Shown in pieces: positions 41,446 to 50,307 of a DNA stretch of 64,000 nt. The DNA comes from Microbacterium galbinum (GTDB taxonomy: Bacteria; Actinomycetota; Actinomycetes; Actinomycetales; Microbacteriaceae). The position numbers were made by a program, and so were the translations under genes. Numbering within the stretch: the stretch's first letter is position 1; each line of letters starts with the position of its first letter. Where the stretch lies: positions 711,630-775,629 of the forward strand of contig NZ_CP078077.1 in the NCBI RefSeq assembly GCF_023101185.1, written 5' to 3'. The notes under the pieces are model-generated. The model was not told the origin of the DNA, ran no database searches, and saw only the letters and a list, made by a program, of their open reading frames with translations.

Positions 41446-42543
41446 TCAGGGGATGAGGAGCGTGCGCAGGGCCTGGCCGGACTCGAGCTCCTCGAACGCC
41501 TCGGCGGCTTCGGCGAGCGGTCGGCGCGAGGAGATGAGCGGATCGAGGATCAGCTGACCGTCCATGTACCGGTCGACGAGTGCGGGGATGTCGATGGCCG
41601 GGCGCACCGAGCCGTAGTTCGAGCCCAGGATGCGCTGGTCGGCCTCGGCCAGCACCAGCGGCTCGAACGAGGCGCGCGCACCGGTCGGGGGAAGCCCCAC
41701 GATCACCGCGGCTCCGCCGAGGCCGAGCATCTCGATGGACTGCTCGGTGGTGACGGTGCGACCGATCGCGTCGAAGGCGTAGTCGACGCCGTCGGGAAGC
41801 AGCGCGCGCAGCTGGGCGACGGCGTCGCCGTCGGGTGCGACGATCTGGTCGGTGGCGCCGAACTGCGCCGCGAGGCGGGTCTTGTCCTCGCGCACGTCGA
41901 TCGCGACGATGCGCTCGGCCCCGGCGAGCCGCGCGCCCTGGATGACGTTGAGGCCCACGCCGCCGCATCCGATCACGGCGACGAGCGCTCCGGGTTCGAC
42001 GCCCGCGGTGTTCATCACCGCGCCGACGCCGGTCGCGACCGCGCATCCGACGACGGCGATGACGTCGAGCGGTGCGTCGTCGCGCACCTTGATTGCGCCG
42101 GATGCCGGAACCACGACCTCCTCGGCGAACGACGAGACGCCCAGGTAGTGGTGCACCGTCTCGCCGTCCTTGCTGAGACGGGAGGTGCCGTCGAACAGCA
42201 CGCCGAGCGGCGCGACGACCGTGGCGACCTTCTGGCACCGCGCCTCGTGGCCCGAGCGGCAGTACCGGCACTCGCCGCACGGCGGCACCCAGCTGAGCAC
42301 CACGTGGTCGCCGACGGCGAGCGAGGTGACGCCCTCGCCGAGCTCGGTGACGATGCCCGAGCCCTCGTGCCCCATCACCATCGGCGCCGGGGCGGCCCAC
42401 TCCCCCCGCTTCACGTGCAGGTCGGAGTGGCAGACCCCGGCGGCGGCGATCTTCACCCGCACCTCTCCGGCAGACGGAGGAGCGAGCTGCACCTCGGTGT
42501 GCTCGATCGGGCTGTCGCTGTCGCGGAAGACGATGGCCTGCAT
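41446..42543 (-). CDS. Zinc-dependent alcohol dehydrogenase (medium-chain, class III-like)
   Basis: The 365-residue protein has the catalytic zinc residues in GVCHSDLH and GHEGSG, a full structural zinc loop CGECRYCRSGHEARC, and the NAD site VIGCGGVGLNVIQGARLAGA with Asp later for NAD preference. Length and the CAVATGVGAVMNTAGVEPG stretch fit class III-like alcohol/formaldehyde dehydrogenases. It is divergent from a PucR regulator and upstream of an APC permease, so it likely oxidises an imported alcohol or its aldehyde. The substrate is unknown. Confidence 0.9.
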   Translation of the reverse strand: MQAIVFRDSDSPIEHTEVQLAPPSAGEVRVKIAAAGVCHSDLHVKRGEWAAPAPMVMGHEGSGIVTELGEGVTSLAVGDHVVLSWVPPCGECRYCRSGHEARCQKVATVVAPLGVLFDGTSRLSKDGETVHHYLGVSSFAEEVVVPASGAIKVRDDAPLDVIAVVGCAVATGVGAVMNTAGVEPGALVAVIGCGGVGLNVIQGARLAGAERIVAIDVREDKTRLAAQFGATDQIVAPDGDAVAQLRALLPDGVDYAFDAIGRTVTTEQSIEMLGLGGAAVIVGLPPTGARASFEPLVLAEADQRILGSNYGSVRPAIDIPALVDRYMDGQLILDPLISSRRPLAEAAEAFEELESGQALRTLLIP

Positions 42544-42647
42544 GGGGCCCCTTTCGTTCGTGTGGGTCGCGCCTCATCGTAGGAACAGCGGCGCAGCGGT
42601 GTCATTCACAAAAATGATGAGGAGCAAGCATCCGAATCGACATTCCT

Positions 42648-42653
42648 TATACT
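42648..42653 (+). promoter_or_regulatory. -10 box giving a likely leaderless PucR transcript
   Basis: TATACT ends 6 nt before the A of the PucR start codon at 42660, so transcription probably begins at the start codon. No ribosome site is present. A short inverted repeat TCATT/AATGA lies upstream at 42602-42617 and could be the regulator's site. Confidence 0.55.
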
Positions 42654-42659
42654 TCGGAT

Positions 42660-44048
42660 ATGGCACGAGACCTGGCATCGATCGCTCGGCTCCTCGGCGC
42701 GACGCTCGTCGCCGGCGGCGCTCTCGGCCCGAAGGCCACGGTGGCGAGCGCCGTGCCGGTGGGCGACTTCGCCGTCGTGCCGCATCCGCAGTTCGCGACG
42801 CTCGTGGTCGGCAGCCCCGACGAGATCGCGCGCGGACTCGACGACCCGGAGCGCGGTGATCTGCTGCGGCTCGCCGTGGTCGTGGCGACCGGGCCTCTCT
42901 CCGCCGTGCCGGACGGGGTCACCGCGCTGATCGCGCCCACGGTCGACCCGTCCGTCGTTCTGCCCACGCTGCAGGCGGTGCTCGCGACGGACGCCGCTGC
43001 CGAGGACCGCGCCGTTCTCGCCGCGACGAAGGTGCTCGCGCTCGCCGCCCGCCGCAGCGGAGTGGCGGGGGTGGTCGCCGAGCTGGCCCGACGTCTCGAC
43101 GGGTGGGCCGTGCTGCTCGACCGCGACGCGCAGCCGATCGCCTCGGCGGGTGCCGGCGCGCTGCACATCGGGGATGCGGTCGCCGTGGCCTTCAATCGCC
43201 CGGTCCGCGTGCGCAGTCGGGCGCTGCAGGTGCATCCCGTCGGCACCGACGAGGACATGTCCGCGTTCCTCGTGGTGACCGCCCGTAGCGGCTCGACCAG
43301 CCGCGCCCGTGACCTCAGCTCCCAGGCGGCGGCGCTGCTCGATCTGCTCCTGCGCACGCACGACGGCAGCCGGACCGAACGCCTCGGACGCGCCACGATG
43401 ATGCGCGTGCTGGAGGACGGCGGACCGAACGCCGTCGCGCTGGCGAAGGAGTGGGGCGTGCGCGACCGCGCCCTGGCCGCGTTCACCCTCTCGGCCCGCT
43501 CGTCGAGCGTCGACGCCGAGCGCGCCGTCATCCACTGGCTCGAAGACCTCGGCGCGCCGCATCTGCTGACCGCCGCGCAGGGGGTGGTGACGGGCTTCGT
43601 GCGCGCGGAGCACATCGACGAGATCGCGGATCGCGCGACGACGTTCTCCGTACCCCTGCATCTGGGGCTCGGCTCCCCGTCGGCACTCGACGCCCTCGCG
43701 CGGTCCGTCGAGGAGGCGCGTCGCGCACACCGCGTCGCCGCGACCGAGGGGCGCTCCGTCGTGCACTACCGCGCGATGCCGACCGTCGACCTCGTGCTCG
43801 ACCGCCTCGCACCCGGTGACGCACGCACGCTGGCCGCACTGGTCGATCCGCTCGACGACGACCTCGTCGACACCCTGCACACGTTCCTCGCCGAGAACGG
43901 CGCCTGGGGAGCCGCGGCCGCACGCCTGGGCGTCCATCGCCAGACCCTGGCGGCACGGGTGCGACGGATCGAGCACGTCACCGGGCTGTCGATGTCGAGC
44001 GCCGACGACCGTGCCGCGGCCTGGCTGGCGCTGCGCGCACGCCGCTGA
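42660..44048 (+). CDS. PucR/CdaR-type transcriptional regulator
   Basis: The 462-residue protein has an N-terminal PucR-like ligand domain and a C-terminal helix-turn-helix of the PucR type (ENGAWGAAAARLGVHRQTLAARVRRIEHVTGL near residues 415-446). Such regulators control use of purines, amines, glycols or similar compounds. It is divergent from the alcohol dehydrogenase/APC permease genes and probably regulates them. The transcript appears leaderless. The ligand is unknown. Confidence 0.88.
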   Translation: MARDLASIARLLGATLVAGGALGPKATVASAVPVGDFAVVPHPQFATLVVGSPDEIARGLDDPERGDLLRLAVVVATGPLSAVPDGVTALIAPTVDPSVVLPTLQAVLATDAAAEDRAVLAATKVLALAARRSGVAGVVAELARRLDGWAVLLDRDAQPIASAGAGALHIGDAVAVAFNRPVRVRSRALQVHPVGTDEDMSAFLVVTARSGSTSRARDLSSQAAALLDLLLRTHDGSRTERLGRATMMRVLEDGGPNAVALAKEWGVRDRALAAFTLSARSSSVDAERAVIHWLEDLGAPHLLTAAQGVVTGFVRAEHIDEIADRATTFSVPLHLGLGSPSALDALARSVEEARRAHRVAATEGRSVVHYRAMPTVDLVLDRLAPGDARTLAALVDPLDDDLVDTLHTFLAENGAWGAAAARLGVHRQTLAARVRRIEHVTGLSMSSADDRAAAWLALRARR

Positions 44049-44062
44049 AAAAACGCGACCCC

Positions 44063-45073
44063 TCAGCCGTCCGAGCGGCGGCGGCGCAGGCGACCGTATG
44101 CCCGACGCAGGATCCGCGCGTGGCGTTCCTTGGCGCGTTCGACGCCCGCCTCGTCGCGGCGCAGCGCGCTCACCCATTCCGACACGCGCGCCGTGAACGC
44201 TCCCCAGACCAGCCGCGCATCGACGTGCAGGGGCGGCGGGGTCACGGCATCCTCGTCGTCGAGACGCCCCCTCCGCCGCAGCCGGTCGTCGATGTGCGCG
44301 AGCGTGAGCTGGGCGACCCCCACCGCGTGGCCGTTGATGATGGAGTGCGAGGCGCCCTCGATCTCCCAGCGTCGCGCCGACGCCGACGCCGCCGCAACGA
44401 GACGGGAGTGGAACCGGCGCGGCGAGGTCGTGTCGAACTCGCCGCGGATCAGCAGCAGGGCAGCGTCGGCATCCGCGATCCGCTCGGTGATCCGGTAGCG
44501 CAGCACGTGCGGGAGCACACGCACGAAATAGACCGGTCCGCACAGAAGATACGCCGACACCGCGATCATCGCGAGGTGCACCGACTCCCGCGTCGCCGAC
44601 TGCGCGAATCGCACGGCCTGCCGGAAGACCGTCGCCTCGGCCTCGTTGACGACCGGGCTCACGAGCACCGCGTGCGAGAGGCCCGACCTGCGTCCCAGCA
44701 CCTCGGTGACGATCTGGGCCCCCATCGAGTGCCCGATCAGCACGGGGTCGTCGAGCCGGTAGTGGTCGAGCACCGCCTCGACCTGATCCGCGAAGAACGC
44801 GACGTCGGGGGTGTGCCCGGGCGCGGCCGACATCCCAGCGAAGCCGGGAAGATCGAGGGCGTAGACGTCGCCCCTCTCCGCGAGGGTCGGCGCGAGGAAC
44901 TCGAAGTAGCTGGCCGCCACCCCGAGGCCGGCGACGAGCACGAATGCGCGCGACGACGCGGGATCGGCGGCCTCGACGCGCGTCACCCGGGTGACGACGC
45001 CGTCGCAGGAGACGTGATCGACCGAGAGGTCGATCGGGTCGTCGGCGTCGTGCCGGGCGTGGCTAGCGGGCAT
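44063..45073 (-). CDS. Alpha/beta hydrolase
   Basis: The 336-residue protein has the catalytic serine in LIGHSMGAQIV near residue 115, the acid in RGEFDTTSPRR, and a histidine in GASHSIINGH near residue 248, a full triad. There is no signal peptide, so it is cytoplasmic. The C-terminal 60 residues are arginine-rich. It follows the GMC oxidoreductase gene by 33 bp and is likely the last gene of that operon. The ester or other bond it cleaves is unknown. Confidence 0.85.
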   Translation of the reverse strand: MPASHARHDADDPIDLSVDHVSCDGVVTRVTRVEAADPASSRAFVLVAGLGVAASYFEFLAPTLAERGDVYALDLPGFAGMSAAPGHTPDVAFFADQVEAVLDHYRLDDPVLIGHSMGAQIVTEVLGRRSGLSHAVLVSPVVNEAEATVFRQAVRFAQSATRESVHLAMIAVSAYLLCGPVYFVRVLPHVLRYRITERIADADAALLLIRGEFDTTSPRRFHSRLVAAASASARRWEIEGASHSIINGHAVGVAQLTLAHIDDRLRRRGRLDDEDAVTPPPLHVDARLVWGAFTARVSEWVSALRRDEAGVERAKERHARILRRAYGRLRRRRSDG

Positions 45074-45106
45074 CGATCCATTCTCGTCTCCTCCGCCGCC
45101 GATCGA

Positions 45107-46654
45107 TCACAGGCCCGCCAGCATCCGGTCGGCCGTGCGCAGCGACAGGGCCATCTGCGTCAACCCCGGGTTCGCCGTCAGCGCGCTCGGGTAGGTCGAG
45201 TTGTCGCACACCCAGAGGTTGTCGATGTCGTGCGAACGACCCGAACCGTCGACCACGCCCTCCGCGGGGTCGTCGCTCATCCGGCAGGTGCCGAGGGTGT
45301 GCGCCGACCGCGCGAGCACGCGGGTGCTGCGCGCGCCCGCCGCCGTCAGCAGATCGATCATGGTCGCGATCGCGTGATCGTCGATGGCCTTCTCGTTGGC
45401 CCCCGGCGAGAACGTGATCGTCGCCCGCGGCAGCCCCCACTCGTCCGTCTCCGACGAGAGCTCGATGCGGTTCTCGTCGGATGGCAGGCATTCCGCATTC
45501 ATCCCGATGCCGGCGCTGTACCTCGCGGTTTCCAGCTCGTCGACGAGATCGGTGCCCCAGACCCCTCCCCCACGCACGAGCGAGGTGGCGTACGTGAAGG
45601 GCATGACCCCGAGACTCTGCAGCAGGTAGCCGCCGACGAAGTCCGCGCCGGCGGGGCGCACGAAGTCCTCGGTGATGACCGCCGAGGGGTAGCCGCGGTA
45701 TCCGCGGATCTGCTCGTCGAAACGCCCCCAGACCTGCACGGCGCCGTGGGCGAGGAAATTGCGCCCGACCTGTCCGCTCGAGTTCGCGATCCCGTTGTGC
45801 AGCAGCAGCCGAGGAGTCTCCACGCCGCCGCCCGCGAGCACGAGCGCGGCGCACCGCTGCCGCCGGTCCTCACCGTCCTCGCGGTACACGACACCGGTCA
45901 CCCGCCCGCGCGCATCGCGCTCGATCGTGTGCACGACCGCATCCGGGCGGATTTCGGCACCTGCGGCGACCGCGGCCGGAAGGTAGGTGATCGCGGTGGT
46001 CGCTTTGGCGCCGTGGCGTTCGCCCTGGTGGATCGACCCGACGTTGGTGGTGGCGTGCCGCAGACCGTGGTGGGGCTGCAGACGGTCCCGCGTGAGGATC
46101 GCCGCCGGGGCGTCGGCCGCGCGGATGCCGAGAACCGCCGCACCCGCGAGCATGAGGTCTGCCGGGGCGTTGCGCCGGGGCGGAGGGTACAGGTAGGTGC
46201 GCGACGGGTCCCACGGGTACGGCGTGGGACCCGATACCCCGATGTCGGCCTCGACCTGCGCGACGTAGCGGATGAGCTCGTCGTGGTCGATCGGCCAGTC
46301 CGCACCCTCACCGGTCTCGGTTCGCAGCCGCAGATCGCGGGCATCCGGACGGGGAGTGAACGCTCCCCAGTGCACGGTTCCTCCGCCGACACCGAACCCG
46401 CTGTTGTTCGGGCCGAACGCGGTCGGAGCGTCTCCGCCGCTGAATCGGCTCGACATCCAGTTGATCGCGGTCGCCTCGACCTCGTCGGGGGTGTAGTCGG
46501 CGGGATCGTGATTCGGCCCGGCTTCGAGCGCGACCACGCGCAGCCCCCGCTCCGCCAGTCTCGCCAGCAGCGGCGCGCCCCCCGCGCCGGTGCCGACCAC
46601 CACGACGTCCACGATCTCGTCGCGGTCGAACCTGCGCATGCCGTCGAGGTTCAT
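45107..46654 (-). CDS. GMC family FAD oxidoreductase
   Basis: The 515-residue flavoprotein has the FAD motif GTGAGG at residues 21-26 and GGGTVHWGAF near residue 90. Its C-terminal GMC region carries the catalytic histidine in SAHTLGTCRM and the signature DNSTYPSALTANPGLTQMALSL. Its start overlaps the stop of a gene carrying a gluconate-2-dehydrogenase-subunit-3-like domain, the usual small partner of such GMC subunits. It has no export signal of its own; substrate, probably a sugar or alcohol, is not known. Confidence 0.92.
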   Translation of the reverse strand: MNLDGMRRFDRDEIVDVVVVGTGAGGAPLLARLAERGLRVVALEAGPNHDPADYTPDEVEATAINWMSSRFSGGDAPTAFGPNNSGFGVGGGTVHWGAFTPRPDARDLRLRTETGEGADWPIDHDELIRYVAQVEADIGVSGPTPYPWDPSRTYLYPPPRRNAPADLMLAGAAVLGIRAADAPAAILTRDRLQPHHGLRHATTNVGSIHQGERHGAKATTAITYLPAAVAAGAEIRPDAVVHTIERDARGRVTGVVYREDGEDRRQRCAALVLAGGGVETPRLLLHNGIANSSGQVGRNFLAHGAVQVWGRFDEQIRGYRGYPSAVITEDFVRPAGADFVGGYLLQSLGVMPFTYATSLVRGGGVWGTDLVDELETARYSAGIGMNAECLPSDENRIELSSETDEWGLPRATITFSPGANEKAIDDHAIATMIDLLTAAGARSTRVLARSAHTLGTCRMSDDPAEGVVDGSGRSHDIDNLWVCDNSTYPSALTANPGLTQMALSLRTADRMLAGL

Positions 46655-48036
46655 GACGCCCCTTCCGTTCCGTCCACGACCGCTCCGAGGTCGGAGGGCT
46701 CCCACCCGTCGCGCAGGCCGGCTCCCAAGGCGAGATACCCCGCGAAGGAGACCTCCTCCGCACCCGTGGCGAACCCGTCGTAGCCGACCCGGGCGAGGGA
46801 GGCGGGATGACACAGCCACTCGCGCACGAGGTCGACGCGCACGTCTTGGAACCAGCGGCGCAGGTCGTCGGCATCCGCGGTGATGCCCGGAATCGCGGTG
46901 CCGGCGATCACCTCTCGGAGCACCCCGTCCCGCTCCTCGGCCCCCTCGGGCCACACCCGGGCGAGCTGGTCGAGGCCGGCGCGATACGCCTCGTCGTCCG
47001 GCAGCGCTCCGGCCGGACGCCAGCCGTCTCCGCCGCCGGCGGCGAGATCGGCGTCGACGCGCGCCGCCAGATCGATGCTCCCGCCGGGCGGTTGAGGCAC
47101 CACGCGGGCGGCGACGGCGCGCAGGAGGTCCAGCTGTTCCGAGGAGAGCACCCGCGGGCGGTACGCGGGATCGTCGGGCAGTGCACGGCGCGCGAGCGTG
47201 CTCCGCACGCGCGCCGAGACCCGCGGCGAGGCGAGCAGAGTCCCCCATTCCGCGGGCACTCGCACGCTGTGCTCCGCGATCTCCTCCCACAGCTCGGTGA
47301 TCGCCGCCGCCACCTCGCCGGGGCGCTCCTGCAGGAGCAGGTGCCCCGCTCCGGCCAGGGCGATGAACCGGGCGCGCGGATACACGTCGGCGAGCAGGTC
47401 CGGCTGCGCGTCAGCGCCGAGTGCCTCGTCTTCGCCGCCGGCGAGCACGCGGCAGGGGAGGTCGAGCGTCCCGACGGACGCCGTGATGTCCTCGACGCTC
47501 CCCTCCTCGAGCCACCGCCGCCACGCGAGGGGCGACATCCGGGCCACCGCGTCGACGGTCTCGCGCTGCCGCTCGGGCGGAAGCCCGCCGCCGACGTTGT
47601 CGTCGACGAAGGTCTGCGCGTCGCTCTCGGAGATGCCGCCCTCGGCGACCCAGGAGAGCATCTGCCGCCTCTTCTCGGCGGGCATCGGCTCGGGGGACGG
47701 TGGCGACGGCGCCAGCAGAACCGCGCCGAGCAGGCCGAAGATCTCGGGCTCGCCGTCGCGGATCCGGGCGGCGACGGCCGCGGCGATCTTGCCTCCCATG
47801 CTGTGCCCGCACAGCATCCAGGGTCCTCCGTCGGCGGCTTCCCGGATCACGGCGAGGGCGGCGTCGACCTGGGCGGCGACCGATCCCTCGGGCGCATCCG
47901 GAGCGGATCCCTGACCCGGGAGCTCCACCGCGATCACGCGGAAACGGTCGTCCAGCTCGGCCTGCAGCGGCTGGGCGGAACGGGCGTCGAGCCCCAGGCC
48001 GGGCAGCACGAACACCGTGCACCTCTCGGCGGTCAC
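46651..48036 (-). CDS. Fusion: alpha/beta hydrolase plus gluconate 2-dehydrogenase subunit 3-like domain
   Basis: The protein has 461 residues from GTG 48036, which overlaps the SDR stop as GTGA. Residues 1-252 are an alpha/beta hydrolase with Ser79 in CGHSMGG, an acidic residue near 201-203 (GGEDEA) and His232 in AGAGHLLLQ. Residues about 265-430 match the gluconate 2-dehydrogenase subunit 3 family (SSEQLDLLRAVAARVVPQP, WFQDVRVDLVREWLCHPASLARVGYDG), which normally forms a separate subunit of GMC dehydrogenases. One continuous frame joins both, with no frameshift visible. The GMC gene follows in a 4-bp overlap. Confidence 0.88.
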   Translation of the reverse strand: MTAERCTVFVLPGLGLDARSAQPLQAELDDRFRVIAVELPGQGSAPDAPEGSVAAQVDAALAVIREAADGGPWMLCGHSMGGKIAAAVAARIRDGEPEIFGLLGAVLLAPSPPSPEPMPAEKRRQMLSWVAEGGISESDAQTFVDDNVGGGLPPERQRETVDAVARMSPLAWRRWLEEGSVEDITASVGTLDLPCRVLAGGEDEALGADAQPDLLADVYPRARFIALAGAGHLLLQERPGEVAAAITELWEEIAEHSVRVPAEWGTLLASPRVSARVRSTLARRALPDDPAYRPRVLSSEQLDLLRAVAARVVPQPPGGSIDLAARVDADLAAGGGDGWRPAGALPDDEAYRAGLDQLARVWPEGAEERDGVLREVIAGTAIPGITADADDLRRWFQDVRVDLVREWLCHPASLARVGYDGFATGAEEVSFAGYLALGAGLRDGWEPSDLGAVVDGTEGAS

Positions 48037-48932
48037 GGGGTGACCATGCCCCCGTTGACGTTCAGCGTCGCGCCCGACACGTAGCCCGACTCCTCCGAAG
48101 CGAGGAAGACGTAGGCGGGCGCGAGCTCCGCGGGCTGCCCCGCGCGCTGATACGTGTTCTCGTCGTCGAAGTGCAGCATCTGCTCGTCGGAGACGCCGTC
48201 CGACACCTGCAGAGCCGTCCAGACCGGGCCGGGCGCCACGACGTTCACGCGGATGCCGCGCTCGGCGAGCTGCAGCGCGAGGCCCTTCGCGAGGTTGTTG
48301 ACGGCGGCCTTCGTCGCAGCGTAGTCGAGCCGGTCGGGCGAGGGCTTGTACGCCTCGAGGGATGCCGTGCTGATGATGCTGGCGCCGGGTCCGAGGTGCG
48401 CGAGAGCCGCCTTGGTGATCCAGAAGTTGGCGAACACGTTCGTGCGGAAGGTGGCCTCGAACTGCTCGTCGCTGAGGTCTTCGACCCGCTCGACCGCGAT
48501 CTGTCGACCGGCGTTGTTGACGACGACGTCGAGGCCCCCGAGGAAGTCCACCGCCTCCGCGACCAGCCGGCGGCACTCCGCGGCCTCCGAGATGTCGGCG
48601 ACCACGGCGCGTCCGCGGCGCCCGGCGTCGGCGATGAGCGCGAGCACGTGCTCGGCATCCTCCTCCTCACCGGGCAGGTGCGCGATCACGACGTCGGCAC
48701 CCTCGCGGGCGAAGGCGATGGCCGTCGCCGCTCCGATGCCCGAATCCCCGCCGGTGATGAGCGCCCGCCGGCCGGTCAACCGGGCGGTGCCGCGATACGA
48801 CTCCTCGCCGAGATCGGGGACGGGGGTCATGCGCGCCTGGATGCCGGGCTCGGGCTGGTGCTGCAACGGCGGCTCGACGCGGGCGTAGCGGGTCACGGGG
48901 TTCGTCGGGGAATGCTCATCCGATTCAGGCAT
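48033..48932 (-). CDS. Short-chain dehydrogenase (YghA/general stress protein 39-like)
   Basis: The 299-residue SDR carries an N-terminal extension of about 45 residues with PPLQHQPEPGIQARMTPVPDLGEESYRGTARL, the hallmark of the general-stress-protein-39/YghA subgroup, before the cofactor motif TGGDSGIG near residue 59. NNAG is near residue 135 and YAATK near residue 203. It leads an operon with the hydrolase fusion and the GMC oxidoreductase. The substrate is not known; a stress role is only by analogy. Confidence 0.9.
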   Translation of the reverse strand: MPESDEHSPTNPVTRYARVEPPLQHQPEPGIQARMTPVPDLGEESYRGTARLTGRRALITGGDSGIGAATAIAFAREGADVVIAHLPGEEEDAEHVLALIADAGRRGRAVVADISEAAECRRLVAEAVDFLGGLDVVVNNAGRQIAVERVEDLSDEQFEATFRTNVFANFWITKAALAHLGPGASIISTASLEAYKPSPDRLDYAATKAAVNNLAKGLALQLAERGIRVNVVAPGPVWTALQVSDGVSDEQMLHFDDENTYQRAGQPAELAPAYVFLASEESGYVSGATLNVNGGMVTP

Positions 48933-49008
48933 GCCGCCACGTTAGGCGAACCGGCTCTCTCGTGAGGAGGGCTTGCGCTCGACCCCTCCGATAGGCCAGG
49001 GCCTCGGG

Positions 49009-50307
49009 TCAGATGAAGGCGGACGGTCCACCCCAGCCGCCGACCCATGCCTCGACGCGCGGATCCGAGCGCATCCGGTGCACGCCGTCGACCACCCTGC
49101 GCTCGGTGGCGAAGGCGGCCTCCGTGCCCCAGCGCTGCGCGCGACGCTCCGCGCGTCGGGAGCGCAGAACGCCGAGCGGTTCGCCGTCGACGTCCACGAG
49201 CTCCACCGTCCCCACGTCGCCGACCCCGCAACGAGCGAGGAGATCCGTGATTCCCCGCGGGTCGAGGACCACCAGCGGCACATCGACCTCCCAGGTCACC
49301 CGGGCGTCGGCATCCGCTCCGTCGACACCCACGCGCGGATCGTCGATCGTGCCGGCGGCACCGGGATCGAGCACCACCCGGCTGCGCGGCAACGCCGCGA
49401 GCAGCGAATCCACCGCGATGAAGAGCGCGGCCGGCGCGTGCGATCCGCGCAGCCGCAGCACGACATCGGCCGCCCCCGCCCACAGCGCCCGTGGCGCGGA
49501 GCCCGGCACGGGAATGGCCGAGACCAGACGCAGCGTCTGAGCGTTCGCTCGTTCGAGGCCGGCTCCATCGCGCTCGGCCCATTCCGGCCCGTCGTGCCAC
49601 GCCACGGCCTCGGGAACATGCGCGAGGAGAGCACCGGCCCGCCACATCCGATGCGCCCATTCCCAGTCCTCCCCGCCGTAGGCGGTGAACGACTCGTCGA
49701 ACCCGCCCGCCTCGTCGTACAGCATCCGCGAGCAGGCGATCACCGCCCCGATCACGAAGCGGTACGACCGGTCGTCGGCGTCGCGAAGATCGGCGGTGCG
49801 GGCGTACTCCTCGGCGAGCCAGGACGGCTCCGACAGCTCACGACCGACGGCGGCCTCGGCGACGGCGACCGTGGCCGGGATGCCGGAGAAGTCGGCATGG
49901 CGCCGCCGCCCCACCGTGACCGCCTCGGGCAGCAGCGCCGGGAGACGGGTGAGCGCCCGAACGTACCCCGGTTCCGGCGAGGTGTCGGCATCGAGGAAGC
50001 AGAGGATGTCGCCGCTGCTCGCCCGCGCACCGAGATTGCGCACGGCGGAGAGGCGGAAGCCCCGGTCGTCCTGGCGGACGACGGTCACGCCCTCCGGCAC
50101 ATCGACGGGGCATGGAGACCCGTCGTCGGCGACGACGATCTCGAGCAACTCCGGCGGGTAGTCCTGCGCGCCCAGCGCGTGCAGGGTGCGGGCGAGTTCG
50201 TCCGGCTGGTCGTAGTGCGCGACGATCACCGAGACACGGGGAAGCGGATCGGGATGCACGCCGTCGCGCTCGTTCCACCGGTTGCCGACCACGTACGGCG
50301 CCCTCAT
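49009..50307 (-). CDS. Family 2 glycosyltransferase
   Basis: The 432-residue protein has a GT-A domain in residues about 23-270. Near the start are VSVIVAHYDQPDELARTL and the donor-binding CFLDADTSP (DAD motif), later GGFDESFTAYGGEDWEWAHRMWRAG with the catalytic-region acidic residues. The last 150 residues, with VTWEVDVPLVVLDPRGITDLL, are a separate unidentified domain. ATG 50307 overlaps the end of the preceding glycosyltransferase gene. It is the last gene of the minus-strand arm of the glycan cluster. Donor and acceptor are unknown. Confidence 0.88.
   Translation of the reverse strand: MRAPYVVGNRWNERDGVHPDPLPRVSVIVAHYDQPDELARTLHALGAQDYPPELLEIVVADDGSPCPVDVPEGVTVVRQDDRGFRLSAVRNLGARASSGDILCFLDADTSPEPGYVRALTRLPALLPEAVTVGRRRHADFSGIPATVAVAEAAVGRELSEPSWLAEEYARTADLRDADDRSYRFVIGAVIACSRMLYDEAGGFDESFTAYGGEDWEWAHRMWRAGALLAHVPEAVAWHDGPEWAERDGAGLERANAQTLRLVSAIPVPGSAPRALWAGAADVVLRLRGSHAPAALFIAVDSLLAALPRSRVVLDPGAAGTIDDPRVGVDGADADARVTWEVDVPLVVLDPRGITDLLARCGVGDVGTVELVDVDGEPLGVLRSRRAERRAQRWGTEAAFATERRVVDGVHRMRSDPRVEAWVGGWGGPSAFI

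Noticed and set aside
44120..46783. Plus-strand open frame of 887 codons
   Set aside because: Antisense to the hydrolase and GMC genes; composition is that of a shadow frame.
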